From [Clostridium] methylpentosum DSM 5476 (GTDB taxonomy: Bacteria; Bacillota; Clostridia; Oscillospirales; Ruminococcaceae): a DNA stretch of 64,000 bases. Below, piece by piece: positions 8,340-16,136 of this stretch; position 1 is the first letter of the stretch; every line of letters begins with the position of its first letter. A model generated the notes under the pieces. That model saw only the letters and a list, made by a program, of their open reading frames with translations, was not told the origin of the DNA and searched no databases. The stretch covers positions 557,599 to 621,598 of the forward strand of contig EQ973338.1 in the NCBI GenBank assembly GCA_000158655.1. Direction: 5' to 3'. A program made the position numbers and the translations under genes.

Positions 8340-9617
8340 ATGTTGGACATTAAACTTATCCGGACAGATGCAGAAATGGTCAAAAAAGCGATGCGCGACC
8401 GCAACAAAAATATGGACGAGACGATTGACGAGATTCTCGAAATCGACCGCGAACGCCGTGAGATCAGCACCCAGAAAGATGCAATGAAGGCGGAACAAAA
8501 CAAGGTGAGCAAGCAAATTCCCATCCTCAAAAAAGAAAATGGGAATGTCGAAGAAGTCATGGAAAACATGAAAAAGCTATCAGATGAAATCAAGGAGCTG
8601 AATGCGAAAACCAGCGAACTTGAGGCAAAACAGAAAGATCTTCTTCTGCGGATTCCAAATATTCCTCATCCTTCAGTGCCGATCGGAAAAAGCGAGGATG
8701 ACAACCAGGAAATCAGAAAGTTCGGGACTCCTACCACATTTGATTTTGAACCCAAGGCGCACTGGGATCTGGGTAAGGATTTGGGCATCCTCGATCCCGA
8801 TACTGCTGCAAAGGTGACTGGTGCACGGTTCCATTTCTACAAAGGTGCTGGCGCAAGGCTTGAACGCGCAGTGATTAACTTCTATCTAGATACCCATACC
8901 AAAAATGGTTACACCGAAGTGTTCCCGCCGTTTATGGTAAACCGCGCTTCTATGACTGGGACTGGGCAGCTGCCTAAATTTGAAGAAGACGCCTTTCGGC
9001 TGGCCAATATGGATTACTTTTTGATTCCGACCGCCGAGGTCCCGGTTACCAACATGTACCGTGATGAGATCATTGACGGAGATAAGATTCCTGTTAAATT
9101 CTGTGCCTATTCGGCTTGTTTCCGTGCGGAGGCAGGATCTGCTGGCAGAGATACCCGCGGTCTTATTCGTCAGCATCAGTTTAACAAGGTGGAACTGGTG
9201 AAGTTTGCTGACCCTGAAAACTCATATGAGGAGCTTGAAAAGCTCACAGCAGACGCCGAACGCGTTCTCCAGCTTTTGGAACTCCCATACCGCGTTGTCT
9301 GTCTCAGCACAGGAGACCTGGGCTTTTCGAGCGCCAAAACGTATGATATTGAGGTTTGGCTTCCCTCTTACAACAATTACAAGGAAATTTCCTCCTGTTC
9401 CAACTTTGAAGATTTCCAGGCGCGGCGCGCGAACATTAAGTTTAAGAAATCCGCGAAGGAGAAAGCACAGCTCGTTCATACCCTCAACGGATCAGGGGTT
9501 GCAATTGGGAGAACCGTTGCCGCAATCCTTGAAAATTATCAGAACGAGGACGGCAGCGTGACGGTACCAAAAGTTCTCGTTCCCTATATGGGATGCGAAG
9601 TTATCCAGGCAGAATAA
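8340..9617 (+). CDS. serS: Seryl-tRNA synthetase
   Basis: Class II synthetase charging tRNA-Ser. The 425 residues have the N-terminal antiparallel coiled-coil arm (about 30-105, rich in Lys/Glu) that grips the long variable arm of tRNA-Ser. The catalytic core follows, with [12 protein letters not shown], motif 2 around [20 protein letters not shown] and motif 3 around [11 protein letters not shown]. Length is typical. It is linked to parB by a six-base gap and has no T-box leader of its own, unlike hisS-aspS in this window. Confidence 0.97.
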   Translation: MLDIKLIRTDAEMVKKAMRDRNKNMDETIDEILEIDRERREISTQKDAMKAEQNKVSKQIPILKKENGNVEEVMENMKKLSDEIKELNAKTSELEAKQKDLLLRIPNIPHPSVPIGKSEDDNQEIRKFGTPTTFDFEPKAHWDLGKDLGILDPDTAAKVTGARFHFYKGAGARLERAVINFYLDTHTKNGYTEVFPPFMVNRASMTGTGQLPKFEEDAFRLANMDYFLIPTAEVPVTNMYRDEIIDGDKIPVKFCAYSACFRAEAGSAGRDTRGLIRQHQFNKVELVKFADPENSYEELEKLTADAERVLQLLELPYRVVCLSTGDLGFSSAKTYDIEVWLPSYNNYKEISSCSNFEDFQARRANIKFKKSAKEKAQLVHTLNGSGVAIGRTVAAILENYQNEDGSVTVPKVLVPYMGCEVIQAE

Positions 9618-9959
9618 CGGTGTTCAAAAAACGTTACTGTATTTGAGACACTTAATTTTCTTGTAGAATCCATGTGTATTGAAGCAATCAAATGAGATCG
9701 GTTGATCACACCGAAGTGTTCTAGCGAAAAAATTCTATCTGTTTCTCCTCGACTCGTTCAGCGGCTGGTATACGAGCTGTATGCAGGTACACGAAAGGTG
9801 TTTGATACCAGACTTTCAGACACAAGGGCTTTTGCTGTGTGCACTTGGAGCGGCCGTAATACTCAAATCTTTGAAGTGAAAGCATTCACTTTTTCGCCTT
9901 ATTTGAATCAAAAAAATCCGATGCATTTGCATCGGATTTTTTGAAAGGAAGAATATATT
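9618..9959 (+). promoter_or_regulatory. Leader region with two terminator-like hairpins ahead of the thioesterase
   Basis: This 342-base gap has no convincing gene. It holds a long imperfect stem, CTGGTAT (about 9764) with ATACCAG (about 9805), then AAGTGAA-AGCA-TTCACTT with a T run (9874-9894), then the strong terminator at 9911-9942. The thioesterase Shine-Dalgarno (AAAGGA, 9944-9949) begins two bases after that terminator. No promoter fits between them, so the gene must be reached by read-through, which suggests attenuation. A weak TTGAGA-15-TAGAAT at 9643-9669 might start the leader. No T-box or known riboswitch core was recognised. Confidence 0.45.
9911..9942 (+). terminator. Strong terminator directly before the thioesterase RBS
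   Basis: AAAAAATCCGATGCA pairs over 15 base pairs with TGCATCGGATTTTTT around a two-base TT loop, followed by six Ts. It could simply end the parB-serS transcript, but it lies too close to the next start for a promoter to follow. Confidence 0.85.
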
Positions 9960-10703
9960 TTGTTACATCGTAAACCATCAGAAATCTATCAAAAGCCGGT
10001 TGAAGTTGCTTTTCGTGATTGCGATAATTTGAATCGCATCAAGCTCTCTACTTTAATGTCCTATGTTGCAGACATTGGGGGAGAGGACTATACTATAAAA
10101 GGTTATTCACACGATTATTTATGGGATCATGGATTTGTCTTCCTCCTTTCCCGGATGACTGTTCGCATCCATCGTTATTTTCAGTCCTATCAGCCGATTA
10201 CAGTTGAGACATTTGAACGAGGGGTCAAAGGTCCTCTCTTTTATCGAGATTTTGAAATGCTCGATGAACAGGGAGAAGTAGCTGTGTCAGCACATTCCGC
10301 ATGGATTTTAGTTCAGCCGGAGTCTAGAAAAATACTTCGACCTTCCGATTTTCCGAAAGCTACACCGGATAATTTCGATATGGTGATCGATTGCCCAGAA
10401 CCTGAAAAAATAAAGGTTCCAAAAGAGATGGAATTGGTGCGGACAAAAACAATTCGCTACACAGATCTGGATTGTAATGGACACACTTACAATGCTGTTT
10501 ATGCGGATATTGCATACGACAGCATTCCGTTTGAAAACACACAAAAGCCGTTACGGGATTTTTCAATCAATTTTGTCAATGAGGCGAAACTAGGTGAAGA
10601 GCTTAAAATTTATCGGGCAGACGAGAAGGGAAAGACTTTGGTTCAAGGTCGCGGAGAGAAAGGCGTTTGTTTCACCTGTTCCTTTGAATTCGCGAATATG
10701 TAA
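9960..10703 (+). CDS. Acyl-ACP thioesterase (FatA/PF01643 family)
   Basis: Hydrolyses acyl-ACP to release free fatty acid; a double-hotdog enzyme of the plant FatA/bacterial TE family. The 247 residues contain the first hotdog (about 12-125, FRDCDNLNRIKLSTLMSY) and a second hotdog whose DLDCNGHTYNAVYADI stretch (about 165-180) matches the D-x-N-x-H-x-x-N active-site block of the family. The start is TTG, 11 bases after AAAGGA; no ATG serves. Physiological substrate cannot be read from sequence. It is isolated from the fab genes near 58 kb and is preceded by an attenuator-like leader. Confidence 0.85.
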   Translation: MLHRKPSEIYQKPVEVAFRDCDNLNRIKLSTLMSYVADIGGEDYTIKGYSHDYLWDHGFVFLLSRMTVRIHRYFQSYQPITVETFERGVKGPLFYRDFEMLDEQGEVAVSAHSAWILVQPESRKILRPSDFPKATPDNFDMVIDCPEPEKIKVPKEMELVRTKTIRYTDLDCNGHTYNAVYADIAYDSIPFENTQKPLRDFSINFVNEAKLGEELKIYRADEKGKTLVQGRGEKGVCFTCSFEFANM

Positions 10704-10756
10704 TTGAATTGAATACAACGAAGGAAAATGCGAAGTCTAAAAATCTACAATGAATG

Positions 10757-10800
10757 CTGTAAAAAAGGAGAAGTCGAATGAGACTTCTCCTTTTTTACAG
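10757..10800. terminator. Bidirectional terminator
   Basis: CTGTAAAAAAGGAGAAGTC (10757-10775) pairs without mismatch with its reverse complement at 10782-10800 around a six-base loop, with A and T runs on both sides. It can stop the thioesterase transcript and, from the other strand, transcription arriving from the GH13 gene. Confidence 0.9.
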
Positions 10801-10935
10801 CGGATAAAAATCGCCTGATCCCTATTTTAAATTAGCAGTTTTGCAGCAGGTGAGCCCAATGATCATTTTTGCAGAACTGTTCTACGTATTGTAAGAAGGC
10901 AGAGAGACATAACGTTCAAAAGCAATTTGAAGTAA

Positions 10936-10952
10936 GTTCTATTTAATAGAAC
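10936..10952. repeat. AT-rich palindrome in the convergent gap
   Basis: GTTCTATTTAATAGAAC is a perfect inverted repeat (GTTCTATT/AATAGAAC) about 50 bases past the end of the minus-strand GH13 gene. It may be a weak terminator or an operator-like site. Apart from this and the terminator at 10757-10800, the 299-base gap shows nothing else. Confidence 0.3.
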
Positions 10953-11002
10953 ATAGAAATAGTGATTAAAAAGTCCAGTGCCTTCAAAGAGAGCTGAAAC
11001 AC

Positions 11003-12868
11003 TCACTCGTTATTTTCATTTTTACGTATATAAACTGCTAGTCCATAAGGTCCTATCTCCAATTGATGGGATTGTTGCGGTCGATAAAGACAGTTGTAAC
11101 CTTTTAAGTTGTGAGAAAAGTTGTGCGAAACATTTGTATAGTTAATAATCGCAATCGTCTCTCCAGTGTAATCTTTTCTCTTTAGGGCAATGAGGCCTTC
11201 TTCACTATCGAGAAACTCGAGCGCACCTTCCCCGAGCGCAGGAGATGCCAAGCGCAGCTTTCCGAGCAGACAGACATAATCAATGAGTTCTCGGTTTTCA
11301 CATCCCCAGGGATAGCAGCCGCGGTTAAACGGGTCTTTATATCCCTGCAGCCCCGCCTCATCCCCGTAATAGATACAGGGGAGCCCGGGCAGAAAATATT
11401 GAAGAGCCATCGCTGCCTTGAGGAGTTCGACACCATGGCGGTACTGTTCAAAGTTAAGGTGGTGATGTGACTGCCAGCCTCTGTCCTTTCCCTGACAAGA
11501 CAACCCAGCAAGCACTGTGATCGCGCGTTCTGTATCATGGGTAGAGAGGGAGTTCATCGCAACATGAAGGGATTGTGGAGGATAGTTTTCAACAATATCA
11601 GAAATTCTGTTGATAAAATGACTGCGATGTCCACCCCGCAAAAGATCCAAAATAGCCTCTTTAAAGGGATAGTTCATGACACTGTCAAGTTCATCCCCCA
11701 AGAAATATTTGCGTCGTACACCATAGGCCAGTTTGTTGGATGCGTCCTCCCACACCTCGCCGATGAGAAGATTTTCTTCCCCTTCCGCTTTGACTGCTTC
11801 CCGGACCCGGGCGATAAAACTGTCCGGCAGTTCATCTGCGACGTCCAGCCGATAGCCCGACGCCCCGAGCCGCAGCCAGTGGCGCAGGATACCGTCCTCC
11901 CCACAGATAAAATTGATGTAATCGGGATTGTTCTTGTCAAGCTCAGGAAGAGAGGTGAATCCCCACCAGGACTTGTAAACATCGGGATATTTGAGAAACT
12001 GAAACCAGTTTTTATATGGGCTTTCCGGCGTGTTGAAAGCGCCTGCGCTGTTGTAACGGCTATTCTTGTTAAAATAGATGCTGTCGCTTCCGGTGTGGCT
12101 GAAAACTCCGTCCAGGATGATCCGAATACCGCATTTTTTCGCCTCACGGCAGAGGTTGATAAAATCCTCTTCTGTGCCGAGCAGGGGATCGATCTTTCTG
12201 TAATCAGCAGTGTTATAACGGTGGTTGGAATGCGCCTCAAAAATGGGATTGAGATAAATCATTGTGACGCCGAGCTGTTGGAGATAAGGGAGTTTTTTCT
12301 GGATTCCGAGCAGGTCGCCCCCAAAATAGTCGCTGTTTGTGATCTCCCCCTGCTCGTTTGGGAGAAAGTAGGGAAGCCCTCCCCAATCCGAACGCAGTTC
12401 ACGGTCCTGGGGTACATTCGGATGCTCCACACCGCTTCTGCAGAATCGATCGGGAAAGATCTGATAGAGAATCCCGCCTTTGATGCTGCTGGGGGTAGTG
12501 TAGCCGGGTTTATAAACTGTGAGCTGATAATCCCGGCCGGATTCACCGTTGTTGATCACACCGCTAGCATCCTCAAGCGATTTGATGTAGCGGATTTGGT
12601 CCCCTTTTTGCAATTTAAACAGATAGAAGTACACACCTGTATCCACCGGGGTAAAAGAGGCGCGGTAATACAGACAGTCCCCCTTGGTCTTTTGGTATTC
12701 CATAGTGACATTGTGCTCATATTGTTCGCTATAGATAATCAAAGTGACTGAGGAGAACACCCATTCAATCGGAAGATGAACGGTGAACTGAACTTGTGTC
12801 CCTGTTTCCACTGCGCCAAAAGGCCGTTTAAACACAAGGCTGCGACTGTTATAGATGGGTTGCTGCAT
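11003..12868 (-). CDS. GH13 alpha-amylase/neopullulanase-type glycoside hydrolase
   Basis: Cytoplasmic enzyme expected to cleave alpha-1,4 (and perhaps alpha-1,6) links of maltodextrin or glycogen fragments. No signal peptide is present. The 621 residues have an N-terminal beta-sandwich typical of neopullulanase/cyclodextrinase (about 1-125), then the TIM barrel starting at GGILYQIFPDRF. The conserved GH13 regions are visible: DGVFSHTG (about 251-258), nucleophile Asp in GYRLDVADE (about 338-346), acid/base Glu in GEVWED (about 369) and the transition-state Asp in STHDTE (about 440). Glycogen phosphorylase is upstream on the same strand, so the two form a glycogen-use module. The ATG follows GAGGTGAATC. 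Confidence 0.9.
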   Translation of the reverse strand: MQQPIYNSRSLVFKRPFGAVETGTQVQFTVHLPIEWVFSSVTLIIYSEQYEHNVTMEYQKTKGDCLYYRASFTPVDTGVYFYLFKLQKGDQIRYIKSLEDASGVINNGESGRDYQLTVYKPGYTTPSSIKGGILYQIFPDRFCRSGVEHPNVPQDRELRSDWGGLPYFLPNEQGEITNSDYFGGDLLGIQKKLPYLQQLGVTMIYLNPIFEAHSNHRYNTADYRKIDPLLGTEEDFINLCREAKKCGIRIILDGVFSHTGSDSIYFNKNSRYNSAGAFNTPESPYKNWFQFLKYPDVYKSWWGFTSLPELDKNNPDYINFICGEDGILRHWLRLGASGYRLDVADELPDSFIARVREAVKAEGEENLLIGEVWEDASNKLAYGVRRKYFLGDELDSVMNYPFKEAILDLLRGGHRSHFINRISDIVENYPPQSLHVAMNSLSTHDTERAITVLAGLSCQGKDRGWQSHHHLNFEQYRHGVELLKAAMALQYFLPGLPCIYYGDEAGLQGYKDPFNRGCYPWGCENRELIDYVCLLGKLRLASPALGEGALEFLDSEEGLIALKRKDYTGETIAIINYTNVSHNFSHNLKGYNCLYRPQQSHQLEIGPYGLAVYIRKNENNE

Positions 12869-12913
12869 GATTCACCTCATTGTATCATAATTTGTATTTG
12901 CTTTAAGAAAGCA

Positions 12914-12944
12914 AATGTCACCCATACAAAAGATGAGTGACATT
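12914..12944 (-). terminator. Hairpin between glycogen phosphorylase and GH13
   Basis: AATGTCACyCAT-type arms pair across an about 7-base loop (AATGTCACCCAT with ATGAGTGACATT, one wobble). Read on the minus strand it follows the phosphorylase stop and is trailed by TGCTTTCTT. It may reduce but not abolish read-through into the GH13 gene. Confidence 0.5.
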
Positions 12945-12967
12945 CATTTTATTCGCCTGAAACCAGC

Positions 12968-15358
12968 TTAGTTGAGTTTCCAGATTTTTTGCGCATAGTC
13001 CTCAATTGCCCGGTCAGCTGAAAAATATCCAGCGCCTGCAATGTTGATCGCAGACATTTCGTTCCACTTTTTGCGGTCAAGATAGAGTTCACTCACCTTA
13101 TTCTGCGCCTTGCGGTAGGAATCAAAGTCAGCCAGTACCATATAGGGGTCATTGAATTTCAGAGAGTTTGCGATGTCCTCAAATGTTTGGCCGTTGATTC
13201 CACTGAGCATCAGGTCAATTGCACGCCGAATGGTCGGGTTTGAGTTGTAAATCTCGATCGGGGAGTAACCAATTTCTTTGCGCTGTACAACTTCTTCAGC
13301 CGTCATACCAAAGACAATCATGTTGTCATCCCCGACAATGTCGTGAATCTCCACGTTTGCGCCGTCAAGGGTACCCAGTGTGATCGCCCCGTTGAGCATA
13401 AATTTCATATTGCCAGTGCCGCTTGCCTCGGTGCCCGCAAGGCTGATCTGTTCGCTGATTTCACTCGCCGGCATAATCAGCTCGGAGAGGGTGACGCTGT
13501 AATCCTCAATATAGACAACGCTGAGTTTGTCAGAAATCTGGGAATTCCGCGCAATCTCCTCAGAGAGGCAACAGAGCAGTTTGATGATTTGCTTGGCCAT
13601 GTAATAGCCGGGGGCAGCCTTTGCTCCAAAAATATAGGTTTTGGGGACAAACGGCGCATCCGGGTTGTCAAGCAGATAAAGGTAATCGGTGATGATGTTG
13701 AGCGCATTCAGATGCTGGCGCTTGTACTCATGCATTCGTTTGACTTGCACGTCAAAGATCGAGTCGACATTCATGCTGATTTTTTGTTTTTTCAGCATGT
13801 AGTCCGCAAGCGCTTGCTTTGCGGTCTGCTTTGCTTGCTCGAGCTTTTTCTGAACAGCAGAATCAGCGGCAAATTTTTTGAATTTTGCAAGCTCAGAGGC
13901 GTCTTCGATAAAGCCGTCGCCAATGGTCTCTTTGAGCAGGGAGGTCAGCGCTGGATTGGACTGGCTGAGCCATCTGCGGTAAGCGATGCCGTTTGTGACA
14001 TTGGTGAATTTATCCGGTGTCATCTTGTAGAAATCGTTGAACACATCGTCCTTTATAATTTCACTGTGCAGCCGGGAAACACCGTTCACCGTATGCGTCG
14101 CGTAGACACAGAGATTTGCCATGCGGACCTGATGGTTGGAGAGGATGGCCATGCGCTCAATCCGCATCTGATCCCAGCCAAAGCACATATTCATCTCTTC
14201 GACAAACCGGCGGTTGATCTCAGCGACAATTTGGTAAATTCGGGGAAGGATTTCCTTGAAAATATCCTCGTTCCAAATTTCCAGCGCTTCTTTCATAACC
14301 GTGTGATTGGTGTAGGCAAAAGTTTCCCGCACAATTTTCCACGCCTGATCCCAGCCATAGCCGCACTCATCGAGCAGAATTCGCATGAGCTCGGGAATTG
14401 CAAGGGTTGGGTGGGTGTCGTTGATGTGGATTGCGTTTTTCTCAGCAAAGTTGTCAAGTGTGCCGTAATCCCGCATATGCCGGTTGGTGATGTCCGCGAT
14501 GGAAGCTGCGCAGAGGAAGTACTGCTGGCGCAGGCGGAGCATCTTGCCCTGGGTGTGGTTGTCGTTCGGATAGAGAATTTTAGAGATTGCTTCAGCGGAG
14601 ATGCTCTGGCCCAGCGCGCCGGTGTAATCGCCGCGATTAAAGCTCTCCATATCAAACGCAGGGGATTCCGCCTTCCACAGGCGAAGGACGGAAACGCCGG
14701 TGCTGTTGTAACCGGACACATACATATCATAGGGGACCGCTTTGACGACCGAATAGTTCTTGTGGCTGCTGTAGTGGTAGCCATTGTCCCAGAACTCGTC
14801 GATGTGTCCGCCAAAGTGAACGTCCACCGCGAGCTCGGGCTGCGGATTGAGCCAAACCTCACCGCCAGGCAGCCAGTTGTCGGGCAGCTCAGTCTGCCAG
14901 CCGTCGATGATTTTCTGTTTAAAGATGCCGAACTCGTAGAGGATGGAATATCCATAGGAGTTGTAACCGCGGGTGGCAAGGCCATCGAGATAGCAAGCAG
15001 CCAAGCGGCCGAGTCCTCCATTGCCGAGACCTGCATCCGGTTCGCACTCATAGATGTCTGAAAGATTGACGTCAAACTCTTTGAGAATCTCCCGGATATC
15101 CTCGGTGAGCATCAGGTTGTGCAGGTTGGTTTTGAGGGAACGGCCCATTAAAAATTCCATGCTCAGGTAGCTGACCTGTTTTCTGCCGGTGGAAGCGTTG
15201 TGGGCCTTAAAATGTTTGGATTTATTTTCGAGCAGTTTGTTGACAACCATCGAAACAGCTTTGTAGTATTTTTCGTTGGAGGCGGTCTCCGGCTTGACAC
15301 GGAGTGTCCCAAGGTTTTTTACAATTTCACTTTTTAAGTAGCTTTTTGAGTAGTTCAT
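12968..15358 (-). CDS. glgP: Glycogen/maltodextrin phosphorylase
   Basis: PLP enzyme that releases glucose 1-phosphate from alpha-1,4-glucan. The 796 residues match the usual bacterial length. The GT35 PLP signature EASGTGNMKFMLNG lies at about 642-655 and contains the Schiff-base lysine. EPDAGLGNGGLGRLAACYLD is near residue 100 and NVTNGIAYRRWL near 455. The start is the ATG at 15356-15358, preceded by AGAGAGGAGC; an upstream in-frame ATG at 15409 lacks a ribosome site. A good promoter lies at 15427-15455. Downstream on the same strand is the GH13 enzyme, which can debranch or shorten the same glucans. Confidence 0.95.
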   Translation of the reverse strand: MNYSKSYLKSEIVKNLGTLRVKPETASNEKYYKAVSMVVNKLLENKSKHFKAHNASTGRKQVSYLSMEFLMGRSLKTNLHNLMLTEDIREILKEFDVNLSDIYECEPDAGLGNGGLGRLAACYLDGLATRGYNSYGYSILYEFGIFKQKIIDGWQTELPDNWLPGGEVWLNPQPELAVDVHFGGHIDEFWDNGYHYSSHKNYSVVKAVPYDMYVSGYNSTGVSVLRLWKAESPAFDMESFNRGDYTGALGQSISAEAISKILYPNDNHTQGKMLRLRQQYFLCAASIADITNRHMRDYGTLDNFAEKNAIHINDTHPTLAIPELMRILLDECGYGWDQAWKIVRETFAYTNHTVMKEALEIWNEDIFKEILPRIYQIVAEINRRFVEEMNMCFGWDQMRIERMAILSNHQVRMANLCVYATHTVNGVSRLHSEIIKDDVFNDFYKMTPDKFTNVTNGIAYRRWLSQSNPALTSLLKETIGDGFIEDASELAKFKKFAADSAVQKKLEQAKQTAKQALADYMLKKQKISMNVDSIFDVQVKRMHEYKRQHLNALNIITDYLYLLDNPDAPFVPKTYIFGAKAAPGYYMAKQIIKLLCCLSEEIARNSQISDKLSVVYIEDYSVTLSELIMPASEISEQISLAGTEASGTGNMKFMLNGAITLGTLDGANVEIHDIVGDDNMIVFGMTAEEVVQRKEIGYSPIEIYNSNPTIRRAIDLMLSGINGQTFEDIANSLKFNDPYMVLADFDSYRKAQNKVSELYLDRKKWNEMSAINIAGAGYFSADRAIEDYAQKIWKLN

Positions 15359-15426
15359 AATGTGCTCCTCTCTTTGGGTACCTGCGGCAAAACCTGATTT
15401 CTGCGGCAATGCAGATACATAATTTT

Positions 15427-15455
15427 ATTATATCTGGTTTTTTCAGAAAAATCAA
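15427..15455 (-). promoter_or_regulatory. Sigma-A-type promoter for glgP
   Basis: On the minus strand TTGATT (15450-15455) is 17 bases from a perfect TATAAT (15427-15432), about 70 bases ahead of the glgP start. The rest of the 358-base divergent gap to zapA (15359-15716) holds no gene. Confidence 0.7.
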
Positions 15456-15640
15456 ACGCCAAAAGGTGTGGATTTTGCCTATATTTCGGGAGTATAACTG
15501 GTGATATCCCACAACTGGTTACTTCATTTACTCAAGTAGTTCGATTTTAAACAGTTTCTCCCCCAAATATTTTTTGAAATTCAGGTAAACTGCGGCGTGA
15601 ATTTTTTTCGAAATGCCTTTTCCTAACGGGAATAGTATTG

Positions 15641-15646
15641 TATAAT
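15641..15646 (+). promoter_or_regulatory. Probable -10 element for zapA
   Basis: A perfect TATAAT, preceded by TTG, lies 70 bases before the zapA ATG. The -35 region (TTTTCC at 15618-15623) is poor, so the promoter call is tentative. Confidence 0.4.
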
Positions 15647-15716
15647 AGAGTTTATATACCAATTCCTTTTAGATGAAAGAAGAAAAATCAGCCGTTTGAC
15701 GGCGTGGAGGTTAAAC

Positions 15717-16136
15717 ATGCAGTACAACAGAGTGGAAGTTTACATATGCGGGAAACGGTACGTGCTCCAGACTTCGGACGATCCCGAGTATATTAAAGAG
15801 CTTGCCCGCCAGCTGGATAAAAAACTCAATGATATTTTTAACGTAGACGATACGATTTCTTTAATCGACGCATCGATTCTCGTTGCAATGGAGATCATGG
15901 ACGAAAGCCTCAAAAACACCTCGAGCATCGATAATATCCGCGCCCAGGTGAAAACCTATGTGGAGGAGGCGGCTCAGGCTAGGGCGGAAACGGAGCAGTA
16001 CAAAAAGCGGATCGCCCAGCTCGAGCAGGTAATCGAAAAACAAAAAACAGAACTGGAGATTTACTCTCTGAGGGATCATATTGAAAAAAAATCCAATGAA
16101 CCAAAAAACAATTACCCAGTCAACAACCGCCGCTGA
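15717..16136 (+). CDS. zapA: Cell division protein ZapA
   Basis: Cross-links FtsZ filaments at the division site. The N-terminal 70 residues show the ZapA fold (NRVEVYICGKRYVLQTSDDPEYI, then the long helix), followed by a coiled coil (about 75-120, EEAAQARAETEQYKKRIAQLE). At 139 residues it is longer than the roughly 90-100 of many ZapA proteins, the extra being a basic Asn/Lys-rich tail. The ATG at 15717 follows GTGGAGG. The 3' end overlaps the next gene by 56 bases. Confidence 0.88.
   Translation: MQYNRVEVYICGKRYVLQTSDDPEYIKELARQLDKKLNDIFNVDDTISLIDASILVAMEIMDESLKNTSSIDNIRAQVKTYVEEAAQARAETEQYKKRIAQLEQVIEKQKTELEIYSLRDHIEKKSNEPKNNYPVNNRR

Noticed and set aside
9702..9944. 80-codon plus-strand frame before the thioesterase
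   Set aside because: It reads through two hairpins, including the strong terminator, and has no ribosome site; leader RNA explains the region better.
13343..15061. 572-codon plus-strand open frame opposite glycogen phosphorylase
   Set aside because: Antisense shadow of glgP; no ribosome site, no known motifs.
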